Below, piece by piece: positions 49,142 to 62,997 of a stretch of DNA of 64,000 nt. Each line of letters starts with the position of its first letter. Positions within the stretch are counted from its first letter, which is position 1. Where the stretch lies: contig NC_066326.1 of the NCBI RefSeq assembly GCF_022539315.1, forward strand, positions 8,138,601 to 8,202,600, written 5' to 3'. Below the pieces are notes generated by a model. The model was given only the letters and a program-made list of their open reading frames with translations. It did no database searches and was not told where the DNA came from. The position numbers and the translations under genes are program-made. This stretch comes from Serinus canaria. Its lineage: Eukaryota; Chordata; Aves; Passeriformes; Fringillidae.

Positions 49142-52100
49142 ATGCAGTATTGTTAAAAATCTCTGTTCTTGGAGCTCTGGGATCAAAGGAAGCCATTGCT
49201 TTCTTTGTTTTTTCTTTGACTCATCTTTTTGACAATTTTGAAAATTGAAGCTTTCACCAGGGGAGCTCTGCATCTGACTGTCCTGGCTCCCAGGAGTGCA
49301 GGCTGCCTCGTATATCTGCACGTCTGTGCTGGAGTTTGCTGTTGGCACAACACCTGAGCTACTCTGAACCTGCTTGTCTCTCTTTGCAGGTAATCTGAAT
49401 TCCTCAAGTTGTAAGACAGATTTGAGAAATGTACCTCATAAAACAAATACCTGTGGCTTTGTTTGTCCAAGTGAGAATTAAATTTAAAATTTGATTTTCA
49501 GAAATCTCATCAGTCAAATAACAGCACTAATGCTGTTCTGACCTCCCAGTAGTGCGTTCCTGGGGCTGAAAGTCTCCACCCCTTCAAACCTCTGAAAGCT
49601 CTGAGGTTTTCCAACACTCTCAGGATTGCACCACTTGTGGATGCTGGGCTTTGAGTCCCTTCTGCTGGCAGGGGGCCCTGCAGGGCTGAGCAGGATTGCT
49701 GGGACCAACCCATGCCCTAAAGTGAAGGTAATAGGTATTTAAGTGTTCAGGGGACAAAAGCAGTTGAGCGTGGTTTGTGTTCAGACAATCCTGTTCCTGG
49801 TCATCCCAGGACTGTCTTGCAATTCTAAAGGCTTGTAGTATGGCTAAACATTACTGTTTTAATGGTGTAACCAATATATGTTGATTCTCTGAGGTTTTTT
49901 CGTTCACTTATTCAATTTTGCATCCTTCATCCAAGCTGCTGTTTTTCTGAATTTCATAAGCTGAACTAGAATAACAAGAGACAACTATTTAAAGAAAATA
50001 ATTTAAACATGAGAGTGTTTGTAATAAAAAGAGTTCATCTGAGCAACAATATTACATTTGCCATTGTATTTGATTACTAATGAACACGGAGTATTAATCT
50101 TAGCAACAAGCAGAAAAGGGGAGGAAAGAGCTTTTGTATTAAATCAAGCAAACGATGAAGTCAGTCAGTGGAGGCAGTTTCAGTGTTCAGAATGCAAAAT
50201 GTGCAGCTCATAACTATGAAATTTACTGTACCTTTTATAAGCATATTTTGACTGTAAATGTGTGGGAGATAAAAATGCTTCGTTTTTAAGGCGAGATGGA
50301 CAGCTAATTTTTTTTAAGCATGACATTAATGGCTGGAGCTGTAATGCCCTTGTTATTCAATCTTGAAAAAGTTTGCTTACAGTTCACTTCTAATGGCTCT
50401 TTCATACCATTATCAAATGACTGATAGTCATTGCAAGCATTTTAGCAGCTTTCAGATCTGTTATATTTTTAATTAAATTGGCTGTGAATTGTGTAAGTAG
50501 CAAAGGTCGACAAACTAGCACTCAGTGCAGCATCACTGTTTCTCAGTGAAGCTGTCACAGGACATGCATGATCCTAATTTCTTTAAACACTTTATGATTC
50601 TTTTAATTTGTATCAGATGTTGATTTGGAACAGTAAGTAAACAGCCCTGGAGAGCAGGAAGGGATGTTGCAGAAGCTCCCCTGAGGTGCTTCCATGGAAG
50701 CAGCCTGGTTCAGAGTGCATGGATCAGCCTGAGCTGTGTGATGGCTGCGGGTTTGTGGAGAGTGTGGTCTCTGTGCTCCAGGCCAAAGGACTTGTATGTG
50801 GTGTACATGTGCATACTGCCAACACTGTGCCCTGCTTTCCAGCTGAAAAATGTCAGTAGAGTCTCTGGGGCTTACTGTTATTGGAGCAACAGCCACTTTC
50901 CTCCCCAAGGAGCTGCAGATAAACCTTAACCACCTGTGGGCTGGTGCTCGAGCAGCTGCTTGCTTGCAGAATGAAAAATCAGAGGTTTCCCTGTTTCTGA
51001 TGTGTCATTTATTTTAAAGTATGTTTCTGTTAACATTGCCTTTGCTGCCTTTGTCTCTTTTTGTAAAGCACCCTTCCAAACTGGTAGAGCAGCACTGCAA
51101 GCTTAGGAGAATGTGGCTCTTCTTGTGTTAGGCTGATTTGCAATGTCTCATTCAAAACTATCTTAGACCAAAGTAATTCAGCATGCCCAAAACCATAGGT
51201 ACCATCAACATGAAGTAAAGCTGTGATTTTTAAGAGATTAGTAAATCCTAAAGAAAATAAACTAATCTTTAGTATTTTGTTATTAAATGTATGGGCTAAA
51301 TCTTGAAGACTCTTTAGTTTGTTTTCACTTGGGCAAAACCATATCAGAGAAAAAAGGCCTGGGGAAAAAACGATCCAGTCTCAAGTCTGACTTTTACTCA
51401 AGAGTTTACCATTTTTTCCCCCTAATTTTTTGTTTTTCTGTGTCCCTTTCTGTGTAGATATCACTGTCTAAGAATATCGTAACATATTCTAGAATAGACA
51501 GAAAGCTTCAATTTTTAGAACAAAAAGAGCAAAAATCATTGATTTTCATAGCTTTCTGAGTTTCTGCTCATACTTGATCCTTGTATTTGGTGTCAGTGGA
51601 CAGCCACAGTTTGCTTAGAGCTTTGATACAAGAAATGTGATATTTTCATGCTTAGCAGGCACCTGATCAACTTCTCTGCTTGCTATGGGGCTGCTGGTGT
51701 AGTAAAAGGCACTTGTTTCCCATCAAAGTGTTCTGCAGTGATTCAGCCAGGGAAAAACACTGGGGGAAGGTTCTTCAGGGAGATGCTGTGTCTCATCTTT
51801 AGAGCATCACCTGATAACCTCAGGCCTGGCTCAAGGTAGCAGTGAAAATTCAGGCATATACAAACAGGGGTTTTTTTGAAGAACAGAGAAACTTGAATAT
51901 AAATTCAGCCTCTACAGGGGGTTGGCTGTAGCCAGAGGGGTCAGATCCAGCCCTGCTTCACCAGGGTGGTAGTTTGTGCTTAAATGGATTAGCAGCCATC
52001 CATATCCTCTTGTTAGCATTGCAATTACAAATTAGTACAACATAAAAGCTTGGTATAATTGTGCTGGAAATGAAATATATCTCTTTATGTTGCACATTTC

Positions 52101-55100
52101 ACAGCCACATTAGCCTAGCAGAGTATTGTGACAATGAATACTTTTTGCTGAGGGGGAGAGAAAAAGATAAATTACTTCTAAATCACCACATGACTCAGCC
52201 TGCAAGCTCTGAGTTTATTTGTGAGACATTTATCTCCGTGTATACTCACCAGGAAAAATAAAAAATCATTTAATTAATAAAGGTAATAGCCTGAGGTATT
52301 CTGATCAATAAGAAATAGTTTGAGAACAGGGCTTGATGCAGTGAAATATTGAGTTGTCTGCAGAGAGACCCACGATTTTCTTTAAAGCTGATCATACTTC
52401 TGCCTGGTTAGTTAGAGGAGCCTGTGTGGTGAAGCACAGTGCTCTGCTGAAAATCAAACTGATAGACCAGCTTGAACAAAAAAATTGAAGCAGCTCCTTG
52501 TGCCTTGAAACAATTTCCCCTTTATGTTTTCTCTGTGTGACCTTTTGAGCTTTGTGTCCCTGCTGGCACTGAAGCACGGAACGAGCTTCCAGCGAAGCCA
52601 GCGGATGCTGCAGAATGCAGCAGACCCTGCTTGGGTCAAATTCTGCTGCCAGTGGGGCCTGGCTCTCCTGTGCCATTAGGTCAGAGCCCCATTACAGCTC
52701 TGCAAATCCAGAGTTCCTGAGCTGGCTCCAGGGCTTATCCTGGATAATGCAGAATAACCAACAGCAAGACATGCCCTGGCCTCCTGTTGGTGGCTCCGAG
52801 GTGAGCAGGGGGAGCTGCTGGCAGGATGGGCTGTTTGCTTTCACTCAGCCCCAGGATGATTTCACTCCTTGCCAAGGCAGCCAGAGGCTGATCTAATGCT
52901 TGCTGGGGGAAATAGGCAAATGTGTCATTTCTTTCATTCAAGCCGTGCTAAAAATGTGTCCTTAAAGGAAAGAGCTGTGGAGATTGGGCTTTGTAGGCAC
53001 ACAGAAACAGCAGGAATTCTTCATCTCACTTTGCAGGGCAGGCTTTACAGTGGCAGATAGAAATGGAAGCAATACACCTTTTCTCCCAGACAGATGCAGA
53101 GAATTAGCTCCACATGTCATTCTGACATCAGTGGTAAGTGAAGTATAGAGTTTAACAGGAACATGCTTTTAGAAACAAGAAGAAACAATGCTGTGGATGC
53201 CAGAACTTGATTGGGAATTGGTGGTTCTCAGTTCTTGCTTCCTACATTGAGAATCCCAGACGCCCTCATGTTCTCCTCTCTGGATTTAGGATTGTGGATT
53301 AGGTACCTTGTGCTGGGTGCTGCACAGCATCTGCTTGGGCATCAGATAAAAGTAAAAGTGAGAGAAAATGTAAATCATAATGGAGGATGGGAAAAGAGAA
53401 AAAGGAAGGGAAGAATGGCCAGGAAGAGAATGATGGTGGTGGATCCCCTTCAAGAGCTGCAGTTATAGTCTGACAAACATGCTGGCCACAGTGCAATTGT
53501 GGCTGACACTGCATATCTGGAGCAGAAAGGAGCACTCCTCACTTCCTCTGGAGCCTGGTTCACCCCTTTTGTTCTCACACTGCCGTTTTGAATTCTAAAG
53601 TGAGATGGAAATACTAGAGTCAGTATTATTCACCTTAATTTTCACAAAATTAATGTAATTGTGTAATTAATGTAAATTGTGCCAATTATGATCCACTAAT
53701 TTATCCTGTGTTAATCACAATACTGAGTTTATATACAAAGCTGTCTTGTTTGGATGAAAGGAGGCTCCTCCCTTTCTGTGCTGTTTTTATTAGCAGTGGT
53801 TGTTACAGTTTTCCAGATTGTTGTGTTATACCTTGCATTTCCCTGTGCTGAAGGAAACAATTATGGAAGACCTGCAGACCCCAATTATCACTGCAGGTCA
53901 AAGGGCATGCTATTGAAATGCTTAGAGCAAACACTGCAGGATGTGGTCATTCCTTGCTGGGGCTCTTTTTACCCTTTAATATTTCCTATATTTCCTATAT
54001 TTTTTATGAAAAAGATCAAATGTTCATTAGCAACAACTGAAACATGACAGCGATGAAGAGTGATAATAGGAGAAACTTCTGAAGATGCAAGAGAAGAAAC
54101 ATTAACAATGAAGGAAATGTTGTTTTCCTAAAATTTGCCAGAATGTTTGGGTTTGAATTAGTAAATAATATTTTCATTAAGAATTTCATCTAATGTCTCA
54201 TATTTTTTCCCTAATGTTAATCCAGCCCTACATGCAATTTTCTGACTCACATGATGACTTAATTTCTTTCTCTGTGAGCATTCAGATGTCTTCACTGGAT
54301 CACTTTAATTAAAGCAGGAGTCCTTGCTCTCACATGTGGACAATGAGTAACACAGCCAGCTATGCTTGTTAGGCTCCGAAGGGTTTTTATATTTATAGAT
54401 GTGCCTACTGGTATTCAGTGCAATCTCATTGTAGCATTTAAGAAGTGATCAGCTTAAGTGAGTTCAAACAGCTCTTAAGCATTGAAAGAAAACTTAAATG
54501 CCCTGCTGAATGGGGACATGAATCATCTTCAGATTTACTGACAAATTTGTCTAGAGAGAATGTCCTTCCTGCCTAGGATCTTATTATGAGTTGAAGATTT
54601 TCCTTTTCCTACTGGTGCCAAAATCAGCACAAGGTCTGTCTTCACATCACAAACTGCAAATTGACACTATTTTGCTTTCTTTAGTTTATTGTCAGCCTTT
54701 CCCACTCCCTTTATTAAAGAATGAACAAGAGATACTTCTCAGTGTTAATTTTCAGGAGGCTCTTTAGGTATGAACTGGGATTTTTTTTTTTTTCAATAGC
54801 AGATTTTTCCAAATTTTTATGGATGTTCCAAAACCCCAGAGATGTATTGAAAGGATCAAAACTCTTGACTCGACCTGTGCCACTGAAATAATCCCTAGGA
54901 GAGAATTTACAGCTTTCCTAATGTTCTCAAGGCAATCTCCTGAAATGTCTCCAGTTTCTGGGCACTGTCATCTGCAGCAAACTCTTAAGGAAATAAATAT
55001 GAAATTACCAGCTCAGATGGTGCCAGTAAGCTGTGAAAGGAGGCAGTGAATTGCTACCCTGTGGGCTCTCTCTGGCTCCAAGGCAGCTGAGAGTCCTGCC

Positions 55101-55701
55101 AGTGCTTTTCTGGAGGCAGGATGGCCCTGGCTGGGCACCAAAGCCAGGAAAATTGTGGGAAGGAGTCTGGAGGGTGCATTTGCTTAGGTGGGGCACCACA
55201 CAGAGCTGTGGTCCTGAACACCTGCTTAGGGATAAAAGTGCCCATTTCATGTAAAGAATTTCTCCCCTGAGGGAGAAGGATCCCCTTTGGCTGAGGGGAT
55301 CAGAGCCACTCCAGGAGCCCAGAGACACTTGACAAAAAGTATGAGTAAAATCAGGCTTGAAACAGGTTTTGACATAAGAACAGATTCATGCATAAATGCA
55401 GTGTGGTGTTGGTTATAAATGGATGAAGTGGAAATAGAACGTTAGCAGAGAGTTTATTTTTAACTACTATTTAGACTTTCCAAAGTGTTGTATGTGATAA
55501 AAACCAAGGACTGGTAAAAATTCAGGTGAGGGCAAAATGTTATGATATTCAGTAATCTCTGAGAGGAGATAAAACACCAGAGAAGAATGTTATTGTGGTA
55601 ATGTGATAATGAAAAAAATTACTCCATCTAAAATTATTAGTTTATAATGTTAGCTAAATTAAGCAGTTATTATTTTTAATGTTTGTTCTCCTCTTACTGG
55701 C

Positions 55702-55717
55702 TTTTTTTTTTTTTTTT
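55702..55717 (-). repeat. 16-base T run preceded on the minus strand by AATAAA
   Basis: Read on the minus strand, AATAAA (55735-55730) is followed after 12 bases by 16 A residues. This could be the tail of a minus-strand retroposed copy, but no source sequence upstream (55736 onward) is recognised. Other plain T runs of 13-16 bases occur at 21588-21603, 27222-27234 and 54781-54793. Confidence 0.6.
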
Positions 55718-57476
55718 AAGCTTTTAGAATTTATTATGGAATGCTCTCACTTTGAGTGGCACAGTGGAAGATATAGGCTCTGCAGCATGCTGGCTGTTCT
55801 GCCAGCAAAGTAAACAGCACTTCAGATAAGATTTGGGCTTGCAGCTTCTCTTAATGAGAACATCATCTTTCAGGGCACGGATTTGCTCATGTAACCAAAT
55901 AGGCCATGCATGCCCCTATTTATTATAAAAATTAATAGACAAAACAAACTCTATGTATCTATATGGGCAAGCTATATTATGCCTGTGTCCTATCTGCATA
56001 ACTTAATTATAGCAGTGCTCAGCAGCTCAGAGAAGGAATGGCAGTGAAGCTCTGTGGCATCATGTGGGTGCTTCAGCTGGGAAGGAAAATCCAGCATTCC
56101 TGATATGAGAAGGAGCCCTGTACTGCATCCCCACTGCCACACTCTGCTGGCAGTGCTCCTCTTCACAGGGAGCTCTAGATGATATGCACAGCACAAAATG
56201 CTTAGCTCTACACCGAGGGTAAAATCAGGATGGAATAGAACACGGGCATTGGTGCTGTGTGGTATTTGATGATAAAATTAAATTGGATGCCTGTAAGAGG
56301 AATAACAGCTATGCCATATTGCTGCGTGGATGCTGTTATCTTACATGTGTGTTCATTTTTCTTAATTCTAAAATAATGCTGCAAACATGGAGTGAAAGGG
56401 AAAATAACGTCAGATTTGTAATCTGTTCACAAATGCTGCTCCTTTTACCACAACCATGATGCAGAGCAAGAGCTTCCTCACCATGCTTCTCCATTAAAGT
56501 GGGAATGCTGTTAAATGACACTGTCTTTTTATAAAATTCACCAGGAAAAACAAGGAAAGAAGAAGGGAAGGGCCAAGAGGCCCAGCAGCTGCCCTGCTAT
56601 TGAGGCTGCTCAGTGGCTTCCCTGTCTCAGAAGCATTTGATAACTGTGAGATCTCTGTTAGAGATCTGTCCTTCTACCAGTGCCCCACCATCCACATGGT
56701 GTACTGGTAAAGTTTCCCTTATTTTGCAATAGCTTTTTGTGTAGTTCCACAGTGGCCTAAAAGTCTGTGTGTTCTCCTTTCAAACCTATCAATAAATCTG
56801 TATTTTTCCTTTTTTTTTTCTTTTTAAATGAAAATAATTTAGTTGTACCAATGGAGTTTTCCTTCCTAGTATAAAACTTTCAACCAAAAAGCATTCTTTA
56901 AAAACTCTAGAGATGAAAAATGTAAACTAAACTTTAAAATTTGCTAATTGTAAATCCCTTTGTCTTTGGATTGCTGCATAGCAGATCAATTCCAAGTAAT
57001 TATTATGTGAAAAATGCAGGACTTTTTGGTTCATATGTGTATTGAAGAGATGCAAAGCCAATATTATAAGAATTTTAATTGGTTTGAGATAGTAGCAGGA
57101 AATGATTTTCCTTCATTTGTAGAATCAAAAAAAATGAAAGTATCTCAGCTATTAAATTTGGGAAAGGAGTGCGTATTTCAGTACTGCAGTTACTGATGTG
57201 TGAAATACAGAAAAATGTTAATTGAGGTAGGCTTGTGAAGTGAAATTAGTTGCAAGTGGACTGTAGATGAGCAAAGGGATTCTTAGGGTGTTGCACCTCA
57301 GCCATACTTTGAGGTTAATTCATTAGAGATAATTGGAATGTTAAATAGCTTTCTATAAGGAATCGCTGCTGCAGTGGTCTAACACTTTTAATCTGATTGA
57401 ATGAAATGCTAATTACCAATATTCAGATTTATGCTATGCTTATTTATGTACTTGCCACCCTTATTACTTCCTTGAC

Positions 57477-57507
57477 GGCTGTCACCCTTCTGTCAAGGGT
57501 GACAGCC
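57477..57507. repeat. Perfect 13-bp inverted repeat with 5-nt loop
   Basis: 'ggctgtcaccctt' (57477-57489) and 'aagggtgacagcc' (57495-57507) are exact reverse complements around 'ctgtc'. An alternative register ('cttgac' at 57471 with 'gtcaag' at 57493) also pairs. The shape resembles a bacterial terminator, but that reading is meaningless in a vertebrate genome. It belongs with the other unexplained short-loop hairpins here. Confidence 0.9.
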
Positions 57508-58250
57508 CTTCAATCATCTGAAAATAAGGGCTGGAATGAGGGAAAATTCAGCAAGGGCTGCCTGTCCTGTCTCTATCCATGAAGTCTGCTAAAACACAGG
57601 AGCAGCTGAGGAGTCTTCCAGTGTTTCACAGCTGATTAAATCCTCACCAACACCTCCAGAGCAAATGCAATGCTTTTGGTGTGGTTCTCAGTGTGGGCTT
57701 GTCAGCATTTATATACCATTGCACCAAAATTCCAACAAATGGCAATTCTTGGCATAGACATGAGTGGGTTTGCAGCCTGAGTACCCAAATGCGGTCTGGG
57801 TGCCTTTGGGACCCAACAGGACCTGTTGCACTCCAGCCAGCAGGACAGATCCATGGTCTTGGAAGCAGGGAGAGGAGGTCTGGTCTGCCTGGCTCTGTTT
57901 CCCTGGACAGAGGCCATTCAGTGTGGTGGGACACAGTGTCCATGCCCTCAGCCAGGAGTAAGACAAATCAAATAATGCAGGGTATGTTCTTCACAGAACA
58001 CCAAGGCAAGCTGTCAGGAATGAAGAGAAATCTGATTTACACCAGAAACTCAAATACAAACCCATAGCCTGTCACAGATTTTCTTTTTTTCTTTCCTTTA
58101 TTTATGGCTGTGACATGAGTGTCCTCTGCATCTATTTACTCTTACCTGGGGTCTCAGGCTTGCATATTTCATTTGCCCAGATGGGCTGCATCACTCTGTG
58201 AAGGATGATCTCTCTGTGCTGGAGAGGTGCCTGTGCCAGGTCCCATGCAT

Positions 58251-58480
58251 GTTATCTCTTATTTATTGCCTCCCTGGCGACAGGCTGTCGCCAACAGGCG
58301 GATAATTAGAGTGGCTCAAGCTGGAGACCTGTGCAAAGTCTAAGTACTTTCATAATTAGCCGATAAATGCTGTAGGTTTGTGCTAGAATCCTCTACAATT
58401 TCCGCTATCAGAAGCTCAAGGTTCTTGCTTCAGTGACATATTTATCTTTTATTCTTGTAAAAAGAGGAAATCCTTGCATT
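58251..58480. other. Candidate regulatory or conserved element
   Basis: A 230-bp segment combines the 19-bp CpG palindrome (58275-58293), two TAATTA sites 50 bp apart (58303-58308 and 58353-58358), 'ccgataaatg' and further CpGs. Retained CpGs and homeodomain-type motifs in unique sequence suggest constraint, but conservation was not testable here. Confidence 0.35.
58275..58293. repeat. 19-bp CpG-containing palindrome in a TAATTA-rich candidate element
   Basis: 'tggcgacag' and 'ctgtcgcca' are exact reverse complements around a single central G. The palindrome keeps two CpGs in a CpG-depleted genome and lies just before TAATTA motifs at 58303 and 58353. It could be a dimeric transcription-factor site, but that is an inference from symmetry and context only. 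Confidence 0.85.
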
Positions 58481-61140
58481 ATGGATCTATTCTCATTTGT
58501 GCTGACTTACTTTTGATGGCTTCCTATTTAACACAGACAGCTTTTGTTTTTGGAAAACCTTGGAATCATTTAAAGAGAAAAACAGTCCCTCTCTCTGCTT
58601 GTGCTCCCACCCTGTGCAGAAAGAGAAAAAGCAAAAGGAAAAAGTAAGAATAGGAGAAAAGTGTTACCAGAAACAGCTAAACCAACAGCATAATCTGCAA
58701 GTTCTGTGCGTACTGTTATGATATCTGAAACATAATTATCAAGCTTAAGTTAATTAGACTAATGCTTAGAAAATCTGGCATGGCAGATTGTGGTAAGTAA
58801 TTATATATCCCGATTAAAAGATGTAATATGCAGGGAGCAAAAGAAAAAGAAAACTCCATTTGATACAGCCAGTGAACACAGACAATTAAGAAGTCAAGTA
58901 GATGAGCACCGACAAAGATACTGAACTTTGTGGAAGATGATGGGCAAGATGCCAATTTTTCAGTGGAACAGATTTTGCATAGTATCAGTCAAACTTTTGT
59001 TTTATGAAAATCCATGCTACTGTTTCCTAACTGAAATACATGAAGGGCCACTTGCTTTTGCATTAGGGTTAGCTGACATGAATACAAGGGAATGTGCAAA
59101 CAAGAATGTGACATTGGAGTACTAGTTTACATATATATAGAAGTTGTGTAAATGGCTTTTCTTAAAAGCAATTCACAAGATGTCATATGAGAAATAAAGC
59201 TGTGAAGACAGTGTCTTCTGCAATTAAGTTTAATAATGATTATGGGTCAGGATGAATGGGGAGAGCTTGTGTGCCTTTGTACCACACAGTATGTGCACAG
59301 GAAAACCCTGAAACACACTGAGAACATGATCCTTTTTTTTTAACTTTTGCTTGAAGAAGAAAGTTTTACTGGAAGAAGATAGTTTAAATAAAAAAGACCT
59401 AAAGAAAGAGAGCAATGTAACAACAAACCTGAGAAAGAAGTTCGGATTGCAACTTCAAAAAGTGTCTAAATAAATAAAATATTTTGCAAGTTCTCCACAA
59501 AGTATGTGACTGTACAACTGATTCCCCAATCAATTCCCTCCTAAGGAGGAGTGGGAAACCTGCAAAGCCCTAGTCTGGTAAATTCAGATGAAGCAAGCCC
59601 ATGCATGATCCATTCTCTCAGCGTTTAATCCACAGGTTTTTGACTGTGCTTCTGGAATAACGTGCAAGTTCTTCTCAGCAGAGCCACGTGCTTTATCCAT
59701 ATCTGCTGGAAATTGCTTTCATTTCCGTTGATCTCGTCGTTTCCTAAGGCATGAACAAACTGATTGAGCTGAAAGCATACAAAATTACTTTTTTGTCTCT
59801 GAAAATTGGGAGTGTTTGGGTTGCTTTAGGTTGTCTTTGTACCTTTCCTACCCTCCATCCTGCATGGTCATGTGCTCCCCTCCAAGCAGTGTGGGATTTT
59901 CTGTGGCTCTGGAGCATGTCCTGTGGATTATGCAAAGAGAAAGTGGTGATCTGCTGCTAGGGTACTATCACCAGAACAGAACTTGCAAAAATATTGCAAA
60001 ATAAAAAAGTTCCTATGACTTTTCAGATGAGTATTTTTAAAATATCTGTGCTCAAAGGTTTTAATATTAATTCTGTCCAAAAGCAATGATACTGAAGTCT
60101 ACATATTAAATAATAATTGTTATGCAAATGCTATCAGTTTATGGTTTCTACGTAGAAACATGGGATGTCTGGGAGGTTTTAGCATGGGCAACAGCAACTG
60201 TTTTTTCCTAGGCAGTTTAATAATATTTTCAATATATTTTCATCAAAAACACCTTTCTACAAGTAGAAGCTACCAGCCTTAATTAACTGCCAGTATATCC
60301 AGCTAAAATTAATTCTTCACAAATTCACAGTCCCTTTACTTAAATTAATTCAGAATATTCTATTCCATGGCTATTATGCCATCCTTATTTTTCTGCATGG
60401 GTATTATGTGGGTACAGCTTACTCCCCAGAAGGATTTCAACAGACCAAAACTGCAACAAAAATACATCTTTGTGACGTTTGTACAATAGGGAAAAAATTA
60501 CATGGGCAAAACCTCCTGTGATGTCCCTTAATAAGACAACTTCCTGCATAATTTTTACAGCAATATTAATGGGCTGGATAAACTGGAAGAGGGGATTAGC
60601 CATCTGAAATCTCCAGTTCTGATTCCATATATGGGTCTGGTACTATCTGCTGCCACTGGATCATTGAGACATGGGAGCCTCCACTGGGTCTGAAAACTGT
60701 TCTAGGTATTGAAGATTTTCTTCCCTTTTCCTGCTGCTACTTTAAGAAATGAATTTACAGACTCTGGGGCATTTGCCCTTGATAAAATTTGTTTGGTTCT
60801 TATCCCACTAGGTCAGTGGAATATCAATAGATTCTTAATGCAGTCTGTCTTTTGGAGTTTCTTTCATTTCTCAGAGCAAAAGTAAATGTCATTCATATTG
60901 GCAGGTTGTAATGGGAACATTGAGATGGTAGTTTTTAAAAATATATACAACTTCTTTCCAATAGTCTTTGTCTCTCTCTTGTTTCTTCAATGTGTCTATA
61001 GCAATTACCAGGTTAGATATCCCTTAAGATGGTAGAAAAGGTCATTTTGTTGTCTTTTCTACCCCATGCCTCAGTGAAATATTCATGGTACAGCTCAGGT
61101 ATTTGGCTCAGGTTTAATGTTTCGTTCCATTGCCATCTGT

Positions 61141-61172
61141 TTTGTTGTTGAAGTTGTTGTTGTTTTTTTTTC
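61141..61172. repeat. TTG-rich imperfect repeat and T run
   Basis: Five or six TTG units, interrupted by 'aag', run into a nine-base T tract. The minus-strand Gln-rich open frames here are by-products of the repeat. Confidence 0.85.
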
Positions 61173-62955
61173 CTTTGAGGGGGCGAGGGAGCATGGAGGC
61201 AGCAGTGAGGGATGCTGGCATATAAGCCCAGACCTGATGGAAAAGAGGAGCAGTGAATCTGCAGGAGCAGAGTAGCTCCTTTGATCCACACTCTTCTTTT
61301 TTAACATTAAAAGTCCTTCTGGTGAAAATCTGCCATTGTGCATGTGGATCATCAGTAGTAGATGTGGTAGGCTCTGTGCCTCCTCAAAGGCTATGAAGGC
61401 ACATTAAAGTAGTCTTTTGTATTATTTGTAAAGTTCATTTGTATGACAGCACAGGCATTGAAGCCCAGGTCTCACTGAGCCAAATGGCATTAACAAGGTC
61501 CAAGGGTGGGTGTGCAGCAGAGCTTTCCAGAGGGCTGCAGTGGCTCGGGGGCAAAGGGCAGCACAGAGAAAGGATCAACCTGCAAGGGGATGCTCCTGCA
61601 AGAGCACCAGGAGGACTTGGCAGCAGGTGCCCAAGTTCCTTGGCCACAGCCAGCTGCCACCACCCAGCTGTGACAGACCTGGGGACAGCACAGGAGCACA
61701 GAGACCTGGGCAGGGAGGGTTTCTCTACAGTGGGTTTCTCACAGGTGAGTTTAAAGCTCTTTTGTGACTGTTTTTGCTGTAATGAGAGTGTTTGGCCCAT
61801 AATGACTCACCAGGATTTTTCAGAGGCTTTTTGATCATCTTGCTCTTTTTCAGCATTTCCCTCTTACTGCTGTTGATTTAAATGTCATGACATTTTAAAC
61901 ATGACTTATTATAACAAAACAGTATATAAAGCAATATGCTGCATAATAAATGCAGCCATATTTTTTTGAGTGAATGTTAAATGAGAGCAATTTACTCTTC
62001 AACCTATTTTACTACCTACTTACTAGAGGGTATTGGCTGCCTAAATCCCAGGGAGGCAATCTAGATGGTGAAGTAGCCTTGCAAGGCTGAAAGCCAAAGA
62101 AGTATGGAGGGGTGCCTGGGTGAAAAGGCTGACCTGGGGATGTAGCTTCGTCCAGGAGTGTTGTGATCCTGAGCACTGTGGGGAAAGCAGAGCAGGCAGG
62201 ATCATCCTGGGAAGGTCTGTTGGTGAGTGAGGGGTCCCCTGAGAAGCACACACAAAATCAAGCTTTGAAGCCCCTGTAGTTCACCTCAAATATGTGGTAT
62301 GTGTGATTGCAGACCCTGAAGTCTCCTTGAAATCCTCCTACAGTCAGTGGAGGGAGTGACTCAGAGTATGAGTTACTCCAGAACACATGGATGGAATGTT
62401 TTCATCTTCATTTCACAAAGTGTTGCCGAGAGTGAGGATTTGTTCAACAGCAATAAGCAAATTCCCCAGAGAAGAAGAAATACACTCTGACCACTATGGG
62501 CTCTTCCTGCACGTCCCAGAGATGTGGTGAGAGAGGTGGAACTCCCCCCTGGAGATGAGGGCATGCTCCCATTCCCCTTCGTGGGGAACTGGCCCTGTGC
62601 CAATGCCACAGCACCTGCAGCTGATTTCCTTTGTGCTGTCAGAAAAAGACAAAGAAAGCAAATAAACCAAATCAAACTCCTTAACACGCATGTGTTTTCC
62701 TTGGCATGTCATGAATCTTTTTGAGAGTATGGCAAATATTTGTCTAAAGTTAAGAAGATTACTGAGGGAAGTTGTGACTTTGAAACTCACTGCAGCAGGA
62801 GCCAGAATACATCACCCTGATTCAGGCACCTCGAGGTTATCTCTGCTCTTGGAGTGGGACATGCACATCTCTCTGCAGCTCTGACCTCTTGGAAAAGAGG
62901 CTTTCAGTCAAGCAATGCATGCACCTGCATGAAATTTTTGAATCACTGACTCTAT

Positions 62956-62997
62956 CCTTGATTAAAGTGCTTTTCCTTGATTAAAAATAGCCTTTTT
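62956..62997. repeat. Imperfect tandem duplication, 19-bp period
   Basis: 'ccttgattaaa' occurs at 62956 and 62975, and each copy is followed by a diverged tail ending in a 'tttt' run. It is a small, partly decayed duplication. Confidence 0.7.

Larger units (their letters stand above)
49135..58250. other. Non-coding DNA, no gene recognised
   Basis: A+T-rich sequence alternates with small G+C-richer islands (49510-49720, 50640-50930, 52560-52900, 55010-55330, 57640-57970), where open frames appear in several frames at once. The plus frame at 53754-54047 begins with a signal-peptide-like hydrophobic stretch but is otherwise unrecognised. Hairpin at 57477. Confidence 0.55.

Noticed and set aside
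53754..54047. 97-codon frame with a signal-peptide-like start
   Set aside because: Hydrophobic starts are common in T-rich DNA; the remainder is unrecognised and ends in a low-complexity Ile/Phe/Pro stretch from a local repeat.
57477..57507. Hairpin read as a bacterial-type terminator
   Set aside because: CR1 elements show the DNA is avian, where rho-independent terminators do not apply, and there is no following T run.
57644..58067. Five overlapping open frames, the longest 128 codons
   Set aside because: Open in both strands and several frames in a stop-poor, G+C-richer patch; no protein resemblance.
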